Below are positions 34,477-44,900 of a stretch of DNA of 64,000 nucleotides, in pieces (position 1 is the first letter of the stretch; each line of letters opens with the position of its first letter). The translations under genes were made by a program, and so were the position numbers. The stretch lies in assembly GCA_033063855.1 (NCBI GenBank), contig CP093830.1, forward strand, positions 4,960,854 to 5,024,853, given 5' to 3'. The notes beneath the pieces are model-generated. The model did not search any database and was not told the DNA's origin. It worked only from the letters and a program-made list of their open reading frames with translations. The DNA comes from Smittia aterrima (taxonomy: Eukaryota; Arthropoda; Insecta; Diptera; Chironomidae).

Positions 34477-34937
34477 CGAGTAATTCCCTTCTCAGGAAAA
34501 CTTCACAACAGCCGCGGGCCCCAATACCATAATAAAAATTTCAAGATTTCCCTTAACAGATTATTTTGCTAATTTTGGGACCCTTAGTTATATTATACCA
34601 AGTACATGCTGTTAATAGCTAGAAGGGCTCCGCTAGATTTAATTACTTGCGTAACATGATTATTATACCTCTTTTATAACAAATTCAGGTTAAGTGACTT
34701 AACTTAAGTCCCCATATTTTCAAACAAAAATTTGCAATTAATTATTTATATTCATTTTTATTTCAGTACTAGTTTACTCGGGCTGTGCCTGATAAGTTTT
34801 CTCGAAGTTTTAAAATTTTCCTTAAGTTTTCCAGAGTTTAATCGAAGTTTTCCCGAAATTTTGGGTTCATAAACGACGCCGCCAGTTTAATAAAGGGGCT
34901 GTTGTAAAGTTTTCCTGAGATCGAAACAGGGAGATCG
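34477..34937. mobile_element. Non-autonomous inverted-repeat element (MITE-like), 461 bp
   Basis: Near-perfect 23-bp inverted repeats (CTCAGGAAAACTTCACAACA... at 34491-34513 and its reverse, one mismatch, at 34897-34919) lie 14-18 bp inside the ends. The element is flanked by a direct repeat TGTCGCAAA (34468-34476 and 34938-34946). The homologous sequence upstream of copy 6 (about 41138-41150) has TGTCGCAAA once and no element, a natural empty site. There is no coding capacity. A target duplication of 8-9 bp fits hAT or Mutator-like families; the family is not resolved. Confidence 0.75.
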
Positions 34938-35078
34938 TGTCGCAAAAGATTATTACTCTTTACAACAAGAACTGTTTTCCATCTTTAAAGTCTGAAGAAA
35001 AGCTAGCACTTAGTTTTTAATTAATTTTTACTCAATATTCCTTTATATAATTTCATATGTTCATTGTACAGATGTTTT
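34938..35078. other. 3' flank of array copy 4
   Basis: This block is homologous to 41139-41281 beyond copy 6. It contains the shared ATTACTCTTT-ACAACAAGAACTG stretch and the 3' UTR of copy 4. Confidence 0.6.
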
Positions 35079-36757
35079 CTAAAGTTTTGAATTCTTCGAT
35101 TCGATCATCTTTTTAGCGATTTCGGTGACGAGTCTCTTGTTGATCTTTCCATTTGGTGTTGTAGGCAACTTATCAACAAAGTGGACTCCTCCACTCAGAT
35201 TTTTGAAATAAACCAATCGCATAGCGACATATTCTAAAATCATTGCTTCTGTGATATCCTCAGAACTCTTCACGACAACAGCAGCTAAAAGATTATCTGC
35301 ATCGTCATCTGGAATAGCAACGACTGACACGAACTTGACACCTTCGATTGATTCAATGAGACTTTCAATTTCTCCAAGATTCACTTGGAAACATTGCGAC
35401 TTGATGATCTGCTTCTTGCGATCGACAATGAACAACATTCCTTGGTTGTCGAAGTAAGCGATGTCTCCGGTTTTGTAAAATCCTTCATCGTCATTTGCAT
35501 CCTTTGAAGCTTCAGGATTTTTGTAATATCCGTGAAATGGGAAATCTTTCTTCACGCAAAGCTCTCCTTGCTCGTTTGGTCCAAGCTTCTTGCCATGTTC
35601 ATCGACAATTTTCATTAAATAGTTTGGAGAAAAATTAGATCCCACCGAATACTTTTTCTTGAACTCTCCTGGTCCTGTCCATGAGACATAAAAAGTTTCT
35701 GTCATCCCATAAATGATCGTTAGATCTTTATCAGGAAACACTTCGCTGAATCTAGTTCTCAGTGTTTCTGAATGAATTGATCCCGTCGAAGTTATTCGCT
35801 TCAAGCTTTTGTGATCGACATTCGATAAATCTGACTTCAACATCACGCTTACAGTCGTCGGACAATCATCCATGTCTGTAGGATTCCACTTTTGAACCAT
35901 TTCAGCAAAAAGTTCTGGTGAAATGATATTTCGCGAAATTATTTTGACATCGTTAAATTTAAAAGCAATGTCGATTTGCAAAACAATCCCAAGAATCCAA
36001 AAAATAGGATGCACTGTCAACGTAATTGTTGGCCCATCGTTCTTGATCATATGAGCGATGGATAAAGCTTGCGCATGAGTGAAGACCAAGCCTTTTGGTG
36101 AGCTGAAGAAATAACTTATTATTTATTGGAAAAACTTTTTTTAAAATTAGTTTACCCTGTCGATCCAGATGTAAATACAATTGCAATCGATTTTTCGTCG
36201 GCCTTTTGTTGGAACTTCGTTGGAACAAATTTTCCCTCGTTTTCAGTTGGCAGCAAAAACGCAGAAAAGCTTGAGTTGTCGTCATTCTTGTCACAAGGCA
36301 TAGATAAAACTTTCGCATCGTTTTTCAAATCAATCAAAGCTTCTTGAACTTTTGTGACGACATCAGAGTCACAAAAGACGATTTTAGGCATCGTTTGACC
36401 AAACATTTGCTTGATGTCTTCCTTGCCCAATGTAACATCTAAAGCATTCACGGTGGCTCCGATATAAATGCAGGCGAAGAGTAAACAGGAAACTTCGTTG
36501 CTTAAACCACACAAAATTCCAACAATGTCATTCGATTTTATGCCTAATTTCAATAAATTTTGCGCCACGCGAATACTTTTCACTCGAAGCTCGTTGCAAG
36601 TCAATTCTTGGCCATCGTCATGACAGATTTGGCAGATGCGATCAGGAGTTTCCTCTAATTTCTCCAAAATGATTTCACCCAAAAATTTGTCTCTCAGATA
36701 TGGATAAGGAACTTTTTCAGTTTCCCAAAGTTTTGTTGCCACATCGAACTTTGCCAT
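35079..36757 (-). CDS. Luciferase/4CL-like acyl-CoA synthetase, array copy 4, with SKL tail
   Basis: Exons 36757-36156 and 36102-35079 give 541 residues. All adenylation motifs are intact, except that the loop begins TSGSTGSPKG (VFTSGSTG) where the others have FSSGSTG. The N-terminus has PYPYLRDKF where the rest have PYPYPMDKF. The segment after the intron is the most divergent of the six (IAHMIKNDGPTITL, AFKFNDVKIISRNIISPELFAEM). The protein ends KNSKL, a canonical type-1 peroxisomal targeting signal and the same final tripeptide as firefly luciferase. It is the only copy that keeps one, so it is predicted to work in peroxisomes. Its upstream distal block is type B. Confidence 0.9.
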
Positions 36758-36798
36758 TTTCACAAATATGATCAACCTCGTACGAAGTTAAGTCTACA

Positions 36799-36970
36799 AC
36801 TGAACATTTGATTTTATTTCAGTTCCTTTTATTCAGAGCAAATTCAGTCATAGCTTTGTTTGCATAATAGACTGAGTGATTTTTTTTTTGCCTAATATAC
36901 TCGGTCACCAAATATCTCAACTCGCTCTAATTAAGCAAATAAAGCTACGACAAAATTAAACTTTAATTAG
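36799..36970 (-). promoter_or_regulatory. Promoter of array copy 4 (type B distal block)
   Basis: The initiator TCAGTT (+1 near 36801) and an AATAAAA box (36833-36827) keep the 32-bp spacing, but the TATA core has lost two bases relative to the other copies. Distal to it (about 36845-36970) is a block shared only with copy 5; the GATAAAG element of the other promoters is not seen. Confidence 0.65.
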
Positions 36971-37146
36971 AAAAAAAAATAAAAAAAAACGTTAACATTC
37001 CGCACTTACTCGAAGGTGAACTTAATTATTGGCACAAGGTTAGTGCTTAGAATAGCAAAGAAATATTTAATTTCAACTTGATAAAAGGAAATTATTTTTT
37101 TTCTCCAGTATTTCATTATTTAGGATTTTTATTGTAAATATATTTT

Positions 37147-38825
37147 CTAAAATTTTAAATTATTCAGTTCGATCTTCTTTTTAGCGACTTCTGTTACGAG
37201 TCTCTTGTTGATCTTTCCATTTGGTGTTGTAGGCAACTTATCAACAAAGTGGACTCCTCCACTCAGATGTTTGAAATAAACCAATCGCTTAGCGACATAT
37301 TCTGAAATCATTGCTTCTGTGATATCCTCAGAACTCTTCACGACAACAGCAGCTAAAAGATTATCTGCATCGTCATCTGGAATAGCAACGACTGACACGA
37401 ACTTGACACCTTCGATTGATTCAATGAGACTTTCAATTTCTCCAAGATTCACTGAGAAACATTGCGACTTGATGATCTGCTTCTTGCGATCGACAATGAA
37501 CAACATTCCTTGGTTGTCGAAGTAAGCGATGTCTCCGGATTTGTAAAATCCTTCGTCGTCATTTGCATCATGTGAAGCTTCAGGATTTTTGTAATAGCCC
37601 TGAATTGGGAAATCTTTCTTCAGGCAAAGCTCTCCTTCCTCGTTAGGTCCAAGCTTCTTGCCATTCTCATCGACAATTTTCATAAAAAAGTTAGGAGAAA
37701 ATCTGGAGCCAACCGAATACTTTTGCTTGAACTCTCCTGGTCCTGTCCAAGAGACAGTATTGGTTTCAGTCATCCCGTAAAGGATCGTTAGATCTTTCTC
37801 AGGAAACACTTCGCTGAATCTTCTTCTCAATGTTTCTGAATGAATCGATCCCATGGATATAATTTGTTTCAAGCTTTTGTGTTTAACATTCGCTAAATTT
37901 GATTTAACGATCACGCTTACATTCATTGGACAATCATTCATGACTGTTGGATTCCACTTTTGAACCATTTCCGAAAAATTCTCAAAATTTAAGATTTTTC
38001 TTGTAATTAATTTGACATCGTTGGTTTTGAAAGCAATATCCAGTTGTGATATAATCCCAACAACCCAAAAAAGAGGATGCACTGTCAACGTAATTGTTTG
38101 CGCATCGTTCTTGATCAAATCAACTTCAGATAAAGCACGAGCATGAGTGTAGAGCAAGCCTTTTGGTGAGCTGAAGTAATAACTTATTACTAATTGGAAA
38201 AACTTTTTTTTAAATTAGTTTACCCTGTCGATCCAGATGAAAATGCTATCGCTAAAGATTTTTCGTCGGCTCTTTCTTGGAACTTTGTTGGAACAAAATC
38301 TTTTTCCTTTTTAGTTGGCAGCAAAAACGCAGAAAAGCTTGAGTTGTCGTCATTCTTGTCACAAGGCATAGATAAAACTTGCGCATCGTTTTTCAACTCA
38401 GTCAAAGCTTCTTGAACTTTCGTGACAACATCAGAGTCACAAAAGACGATTTTAGGCATCGTTTGACCAAACATTTGCTTGATGTCTTCTTTGCCCAATG
38501 TAACATCTAAAGCATTCACGGTGGCTCCGATATAAATGCAGGCGAAGAGTAAACAGGAAACTTCGTTGCTTAAACCACACAAAATTCCAACAATGTCATT
38601 CGACTTGATGCCTAACTTCAATAAATTTTGCGCCACGCGAATACTTTTCACTCGTAGTTCGTTGCAAGTCAATTCTTGGCCATCGTCATGACAGATTTGG
38701 CAGATGCGATCAGGAGTTTCTTTCAAGTTCTCCAAAATGATTTCACCCAAAAATTTGTCCATCGGATATGGATAAGGAACTTTTTCAGTTTCCCAAAGTT
38801 TTGTCGCCACATCGAACTTTGCCAT
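37147..38825 (-). CDS. Luciferase/4CL-like acyl-CoA synthetase, array copy 5
   Basis: Exons 38825-38224 and 38170-37147 give 541 residues. Catalytic motifs are complete (SSGSTGSPKG, YGMTE, DRKKQIIKS, PTTPNGKINKR). Copy-specific changes include PTKKEKDFVP in the linker before the ATP loop, NEEGELCLKKDFPIQGYY and EASHDAND. The C-terminal 180 residues are almost identical to those of copy 6. The tail is IELNNLKF. Its upstream region is a near-copy of that upstream of copy 4, which dates this unit as one of the youngest duplications. Confidence 0.88.
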
Positions 38826-38865
38826 TTTCACAAATATGATCAACCTCGTACGAAGTTAAGTCTAC

Positions 38866-39048
38866 AACTGAACATTTGATTTTATTTCAGTTCCTTTTAT
38901 ATTCAGAGCAAATTCAGTCATAGCTTTGTTTGCATAATAGACTGAGTGATTTTTTTTTTGCCTAATATACTCGGTCACCAAATATCTCAACTCGCTCTAA
39001 TTAAGCAAATAAAGCTACGACAAAATTAAACTTTAATTAGAAAAAAGT
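38866..39048 (-). promoter_or_regulatory. Promoter of array copy 5 (type B distal block)
   Basis: TATAAAA (38901-38895) lies 32 bp before TCAGTT (+1 near 38869). The distal block (about 38926-39048) is nearly identical to that of copy 4 and unlike those of copies 2, 3 and 6. Confidence 0.7.
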
Positions 39049-39250
39049 AAAAAAAAACGTTAACATTCCACACTTAGTCGAATGTAAATTTAATTACTGG
39101 CACAAGGTTAGTGCTTAGAACAGCAAAGAAATATTTATTTTCTACTTGATAAAAAAGGAAAGGCTAATAATTAGTTTTTAATTAATTTTTTTCTCCAGTA
39201 TTTATTTATTTAGGTTCATTGTAAATATATTTTCTAAAATTTTAAATTAT
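39049..39250. other. Copy 5-6 intergenic
   Basis: 3' flank of copy 6. The sequence up to the stop codon still carries the frame-shifted remains of the ancestral tail codons (39230-39259). Confidence 0.5.
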
Positions 39251-40924
39251 TCAGTTCGATGATCGAACTTCGATCTTCTTTTTAGCGACTTCTGTTACGA
39301 GTCTCTTGTTGATCTTTCCATTTGGTGTTGTAGGTAACTTATCAATAAAGTGGACTCCTCCACTCAGATGTTTGAAGTAAATCAATCGCTTAGCGACATA
39401 TTCCGAAATCATTGCTTCTGTGATATCCTCAGAACTCTTCACGACAACAGCAGCTAAAAGATTATCTGCATCGTCATCTGGAATAGCAACGACTGACACG
39501 AACTTGACACCTTCGATTGATTCAATGAGACTTTCAATTTCGCCAAGATTCACTGAGAAACATTGCGACTTGATGATCTGCTTCTTGCGATCGACAATGA
39601 ACAACATTCCTTGGTTGTCGAAGTATGCGATGTCTCCGGATTTGTAAAATCCTTCATCGTCATTTGCATCCTTTGAAGCTTCAGGATTTTTGTAATATCC
39701 GTGAAATGGGAAATCCTTCTTCACGCAAAGCTCTCCTTGCTCGTTAGGTCCAAGCTTCTTGCCATTCTCATCAACAATTTTCATAAAAAAGTTTGGAGAA
39801 AAATTAGATCCAACAGAGTACTTTTCCTTGAACTCTCCTGGTCCTGTCCAAGAGACAACATAAGTTTCTGTCATCCCATAAAGGATTGTTAGATCTTTCT
39901 CAGGAAACACTTCACTGAATCTTCTTCTCAATGTTTCTGAATGAATCGATCCCGTCGATATTATTTGTTTCAAGCTTTTGTGATTGACGTTCGCTAAATT
40001 TGATTTCACGATCGCGCTTACATTCATCGGATTATCATCCATGACTGTGGGATTCCACTTTTGAACCATTTCTGAAAAATTCTCAAAATTTAAGATTTTT
40101 CTTGTAATTATTTTTACATCGTTGGTTTTGAAAGCAATTTGAATCTGAGAAACAATCCCAACAACCCAAAAAAGAGGATGCGCTGTCAAAGTGATTGTTT
40201 GCTCATCGTTCTTGATCAAATCAACTTCAGATAAAGCACGAGCATGAGTGTAGAGCAAGCCTTTTGGTGAGCTGAAGTAATAACTTATTACTAATTGGAA
40301 ACTTTTTTTAAAATTAGTTTACCCTGTCGATCCAGATGAAAATGCAATCGCTAAAGATTTTTTGTCGGCTCTTTCTTGGAACTTTGTTGGAAGAAAACTT
40401 TCTTCATTTTCAGTTGGCAGCAAAAACGCAGAAAAGTTCGAGTTGCCGTCATTCTTGTCACAAGGCATAGATAAAACTTGCGCATTGTTTTTCAACTCAG
40501 TCAAAGCTTCTTGAACTTTCGTGACAATGTCAGAGTCACAAAAGACGATTTTAGGCATCGTTTGACCAAACATTTGCTTGATGTCTTCTTTGCCCAATGT
40601 AACATCTAAAGCATTCACGGTAGCTCCGATATAAATGCATGCGAAGAGTAAACAGGAAACTTCGTTGCTTAAACCACACAAAATTCCAACAATGTCATTC
40701 GACTTGATGCCTAATTTCAGTAAATTTTGCGCCACGCGAATACTTTTCACTCGAAGCTCGTGACAGGTTAATTCTTGGCCATCGTCATGACAGATTTGGC
40801 AGATGCGATCAGGAGTTTCTTTCAAGTTCTCCAAAATGATATCACCCAAAAATTTGTCCATCGGATATGGATAAGGAACTTTTTCAGTTTCCCAAAGTTT
40901 TGTCGCCAAATCGAACTTTGCCAT
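39251..40924 (-). CDS. Luciferase/4CL-like acyl-CoA synthetase, array copy 6, altered tail
   Basis: Exons 40924-40323 and 40271-39251 give 540 residues. All ANL motifs are intact. MAKFDLATKLWE (Leu for Val) and ADKKSLAIAFSSG distinguish the first exon. Relative to copy 5 a 14-bp insertion (plus-strand gatcgaacttcgat, about 39260-39273) shifts the frame after KKKIE, so the protein ends VRSSN at a new TGA in place of LNNLKF. The old tail codons and TAG remain out of frame just beyond. Catalysis should be unaffected because the change lies past the final catalytic Lys. Confidence 0.88.
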
Positions 40925-40964
40925 TTTCACAAATATGATCAACCTCGTACGAAGTTAAGTCTAC

Positions 40965-41113
40965 AACTGAACATTCGATTCTTTTTCAGTTCCTTTTATA
41001 TTCAGAGCAAATTTTTGTCGCGGCTGCAATCTTCTCTTTTTTTAATTTGAATTATATTTGTTTAATTGCGTAATCCGTCTTTGAAAATAAAGAGCGATAT
41101 CTCTTACTTTATC
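40965..41113 (-). promoter_or_regulatory. Promoter of array copy 6
   Basis: TATAAAA (41000-40994) lies 32 bp from TCAGTT (+1 near 40968). The GATAAAG element is at 41113-41107. The block is type A. Confidence 0.7.
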
Positions 41114-41281
41114 TCAAAGAAAATTATTTAGTGACTCGTGTCGCAAAAGATTATTACTCTTTGCAACAAGAACTGTTTCCATCTTTTAAGTCAGAACAAA
41201 AGCTAGTTTTTAATTAATTTTTATTCAACCAATATTTCTTTATATGATTTGCTATCATGATGTTCATTGTACAGATGTTTC

Positions 41282-41311
41282 CTAAAGTTTTCGATTCCTC
41301 AACTCGATTAA
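41282..41311 (-). pseudogene. Relic 3' end of a seventh array copy
   Basis: Ten codons including the stop match the tails of the intact genes: LIELRNRKL then TAG, against IELNNLKF (copies 3 and 5) and IESKNSKL (copy 4). The bases on the 3' side (41139-41281) match the 3' flank of copy 4. Homology stops abruptly upstream of codon ten, so the rest of the gene is gone. The -RKL ending suggests that the array's ancestor ended in a -KL tripeptide. Confidence 0.65.
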
Positions 41312-41989
41312 GCTCCACAAACACTTTTTTTCCAATTATTCCTCACGCTGCCTTAACCATTAGTGCTTCAAGCTTAAAAGTTACAAAATCAACAGAATTA
41401 GACTAGACTTTCATCTGAATTTACTAAATTCTCACAATTTCTGATACATTTCTATGACCTCATTCTTGCGAATTTCTGCTGCCAAATATTATTGTTTAAG
41501 TTTGCGGCACAAAACATTCAGCTCGTAGCTTTAAAAAGCTTTTTGAATATTACTTAGTCTCTTGATCAAATCATCGAGTCTAAGTAATATAAATTGAAAA
41601 GCTTTTTAATTCCAATCAATCGATTTCATTTCACTCAACTCTAATTAATCAATAATAGATTTGCAATCACAAAATGTTTTTAGAACTGTACAGATATTTT
41701 GTTTTGATGTGATTTTGATATAATCGTTTACGTCGTTTTGCGTGCGAAGGTTTTATAGTTTCAGCTTCCTTTTAAAAGCATTGATTCACTCTTCATTTGA
41801 TCGCCTTATTCTACAGGATCTAATTAATTTTTCTATTGCACGGTAAAAACTGCGTTTCTCTCTGAAGATTTTTCAAAAGAACTTTTTATCTGAAAGCGCT
41901 AAAACATTTTCCTTCGAATCGTTTTCTTTTAGAAAATCGCGACATTCTTAAAAACACATTGAGCCTAACATTTACAGTAACTAACTCTA
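41312..41989. other. Array-ABCA intergenic region
   Basis: No gene. It contains an imperfect hairpin at 41533-41607 and should contain the 3' UTR of the ABCA gene. Confidence 0.6.
41533..41607. repeat. Imperfect inverted repeat (hairpin)
   Basis: Left arm AAAAAGCTTTT...ATTACTTAG and right arm CTAAGTAAT...AAAAGCTTTTT pair over about 20 bp with an internal mismatch bulge, around a loop of about 22 bases. It could be a small folded repeat, a replication or insertion scar, or a transcribed hairpin. Confidence 0.55.
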
Positions 41990-44900
41990 TCACTCGATTC
42001 GCACTTCGCTGGTTGTCTCTTCATCGTAGTGAGCAAGTTTTAGGAAAACTTGCTCGAGTGTCGTTTGACTAAATGAATATTCCTCGATTCCCAAAGAAAA
42101 TTTTGCTGGAAATTAGAAAATTAGGAAACTTTCCTTTTTACTCGAAAAGTTTACTCACCTTTCTCTAAACTTTCAAAGCTTTGCGCTAACGAGCTTACGT
42201 TGTGCTGGGGAATCGAGCAAACAATTCGATCTCCAAAACTTTCTTCAACCCGTGAATCAGGGAAAAGTTCGTAAACAAAGTTTCGACATTGTTTCTTTGC
42301 GTGAAGTTGAATATTCTCGAATGACGCGCTGTTGGTCATTCCTTCGATTTGCTTTAATTTGATTTCAAGGTTGTAGCCAGCGCCGTAAAGATTTTTAAGA
42401 TGTTGCGTTGATCCAAGGCATCTGAAGGAAAAAGATTTCATTTATTTTGATTCAACAAAATCTTTCAAAAAACAAACCTGAGTTCGCCCTTCACCATGAT
42501 TCCCACTCTTGAACACAATGCGTCGGCTTCTTCCATCGAATGCGTTGTCAAAATCGCTCCTCGTGATCCTTGGAAACTTGCTATAAATACAAACCAATTA
42601 ATTAATCAAACACGACACACCCAAATCATTAGTTCACCTAAAATCGTGTCCCATAAAAATCTTTTCGACTTTGGATCCATTCCAGTTGACGGCTCGTCAA
42701 GCAAAACAACTTTGGGCGCTCCCAACATTGCAATGACGTAGCTAAGCTTTCTCTTCGTTCCACCGGAAATTTCCTTTGTAAGTTTGTTTGCGTGTTCCGA
42801 TATTTGAAGCCCGTGCAAATAAGTATTGATCAGTCTGAAGAGAAAATAATTTTAATTGAAGAAAATAAACTTTTAAGAAAATTGAAAATTCACCTTTTTC
42901 TGTCTTTCACGGGAATTCCACGGATTGCTGCGTATAACTCGATATGTTCTCTTACTGTTACATTTTTCCACAAGGCGTCATGTTGAGGGCAATAGCCGAG
43001 CATTTTGAAAGCATCGCTTTGACAGTTTGTGATATTTCGACCTCCGATTCTCACTTGACCTTTCGTCGGTGCCATCTCTCCAGTGATGATCTTCATTGTT
43101 GTCGTTTTGCCAGCCGCATTGTGACCTAAGAAGCCTAGCACTTCACCAGGATCAACTGAGAGTGATAAACATTTCACTGCGACTCTGGTTTTAACTTCTA
43201 CATCATCTTGAGAGCAACAGGTCGACACACAGAATCCATTGCTTAGCTTGAACTCTTTACGAAGATTCTAAAGAAGAATTGATTTTAGAAAAGTTTAAAA
43301 AGTTTCTTCATCTCTCGAACTCACTTTCACGACAACAACTGGTTGTTGGCTATCATCAGGGTTATTCGCTGAACACATTCCAAGAACTTTTTCACGCTCC
43401 TTTCTCACATCTTCGTCTTCAAATTCACCAACGCATTCATCAGATGGTAAAACTTCTTCGATAAAAGTTTTTCTCTTCCAAATATCTCGGATTTTTCCGC
43501 CGTTCTTTTTGATATCAACGATTCTCAGACAAACTGACCAAACAGGAATGTGAAGTAACACGCTGACAATCATCACAATTATTTCCTCGGTCATGTAATT
43601 GTAGAACGACAGATTGGCACAAGCGCTGCTAAGATTGCAAGCGATGTAAACACGATCCACAAAGTAGACGAGAGCGTACGGAATGTACATTGGATTGAGG
43701 ATTGAGAAGACGTAGTGAAGAACGATTGTTGCTTTAACATCTAGAAAGAAATAAAAGTTTTATTTAAAACAATTGAATCAATGAAAAGTTTCTTACCAAG
43801 TCCCATCATGTCGAGAAAGGCGACAAGAATAAATGGAATCAATCCAACAAATGTTAAGATGTTCGGAAGAAAACTTAGCGCTGAGTCGGTTCGATTGAAG
43901 AAATAGGAGAACACTGTCGAGCAAAGTATCGCTGAAGGCGAATACAGAACGACGAGGATTGCTAGCGTTGCAAGAGCTGCTGGTTGTTTAAATGATGGAA
44001 TGTCCATGATGAAGATCATTGCGAGGATCGCAGCGCAGATGAGAATCATCAATCCAGCCATGACAATGAAGTAAGCAATGAAATAAAGCTTTGTCGTCAA
44101 TCCATTAACTCTCAGTTGATTTTTCGCTTTCATTTCTCGATCGTAGACCATGTCAACCGCGAGTGAAACTGGAACGAGGACAAAAATCATTCCTACGAAA
44201 AGTGCTGATGAGAAGGTTCCAATGTTGAATTCTTGAGGTTGTGCGGTCTGCTGAAATGGGTGGGAACGTATCTCGATGGGTTGAAGGTCACTTGAGCCGG
44301 AAAGCGCATAAAGGATTGAATTGGAGATCATGTTAAGGATTACTGGTAAGCTGTGCTGAGTCGTATCGTTGTAAAGAACTGTCATTGTTATATTTCTGTC
44401 TGATATCATTGTCACATTTACAGCCGCCATGTGCGCGGAGACGTTAAGAAGAGTCGCAAAGCCTCCATCGTAGTCATCGACTTCTGAGATCTTCGTCAAC
44501 TCTTCAACGAATCTTTGAAGATTTAAAGTTTTCTCATCGTAATCGCGATTGTCGTTCAAAACTGAGTCGTCGATGTAATCGCCTGGGCCACCAAATGGAA
44601 CTGTCAGAATCATTTCATCAATTTCTTCGCGTTTTCTAATTAATTTTTTGATTTCAACATTCGTCTCAAGATCTTTGAAGTTGACTGCAATCCTCGCTCC
44701 ATCTTTCGAATACGTATTGTTGTTTAATAGGATCGAACGCATCACTGGAGTCACAACTTGAATTGAATTCAGATAAAGACCGATTCCAGTGAACAAGAGT
44801 GGAACGACAATCATGAGATAAAGTCGTTGAAGATCTCGAATGAGAATTGTGCAGCGAATGATCAGTAACGCCCAGATTGTTGATCCGAATGTTGGTTCAA

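Larger units (their letters stand above)
28124..41311 (-). repeat. Tandem array of six acyl-CoA-ligase-like genes plus two relics
   Basis: Six same-strand copies end at 28124, 30542, 32593, 35079, 37147 and 39251; a relic 3' end lies at 41282. The spacing is close to 2.05 kb once a 461-bp inserted element (copies 3-4) and a relic promoter (copies 1-2) are subtracted. Promoters, the single intron of 51-54 bp and long coding blocks are shared among copies, indicating successive unequal crossing-over. Intergenic sequence shows two types: type A upstream of copy 2, copy 3, copy 6 and the relic promoter, and type B upstream of copies 4 and 5. Confidence 0.9.
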
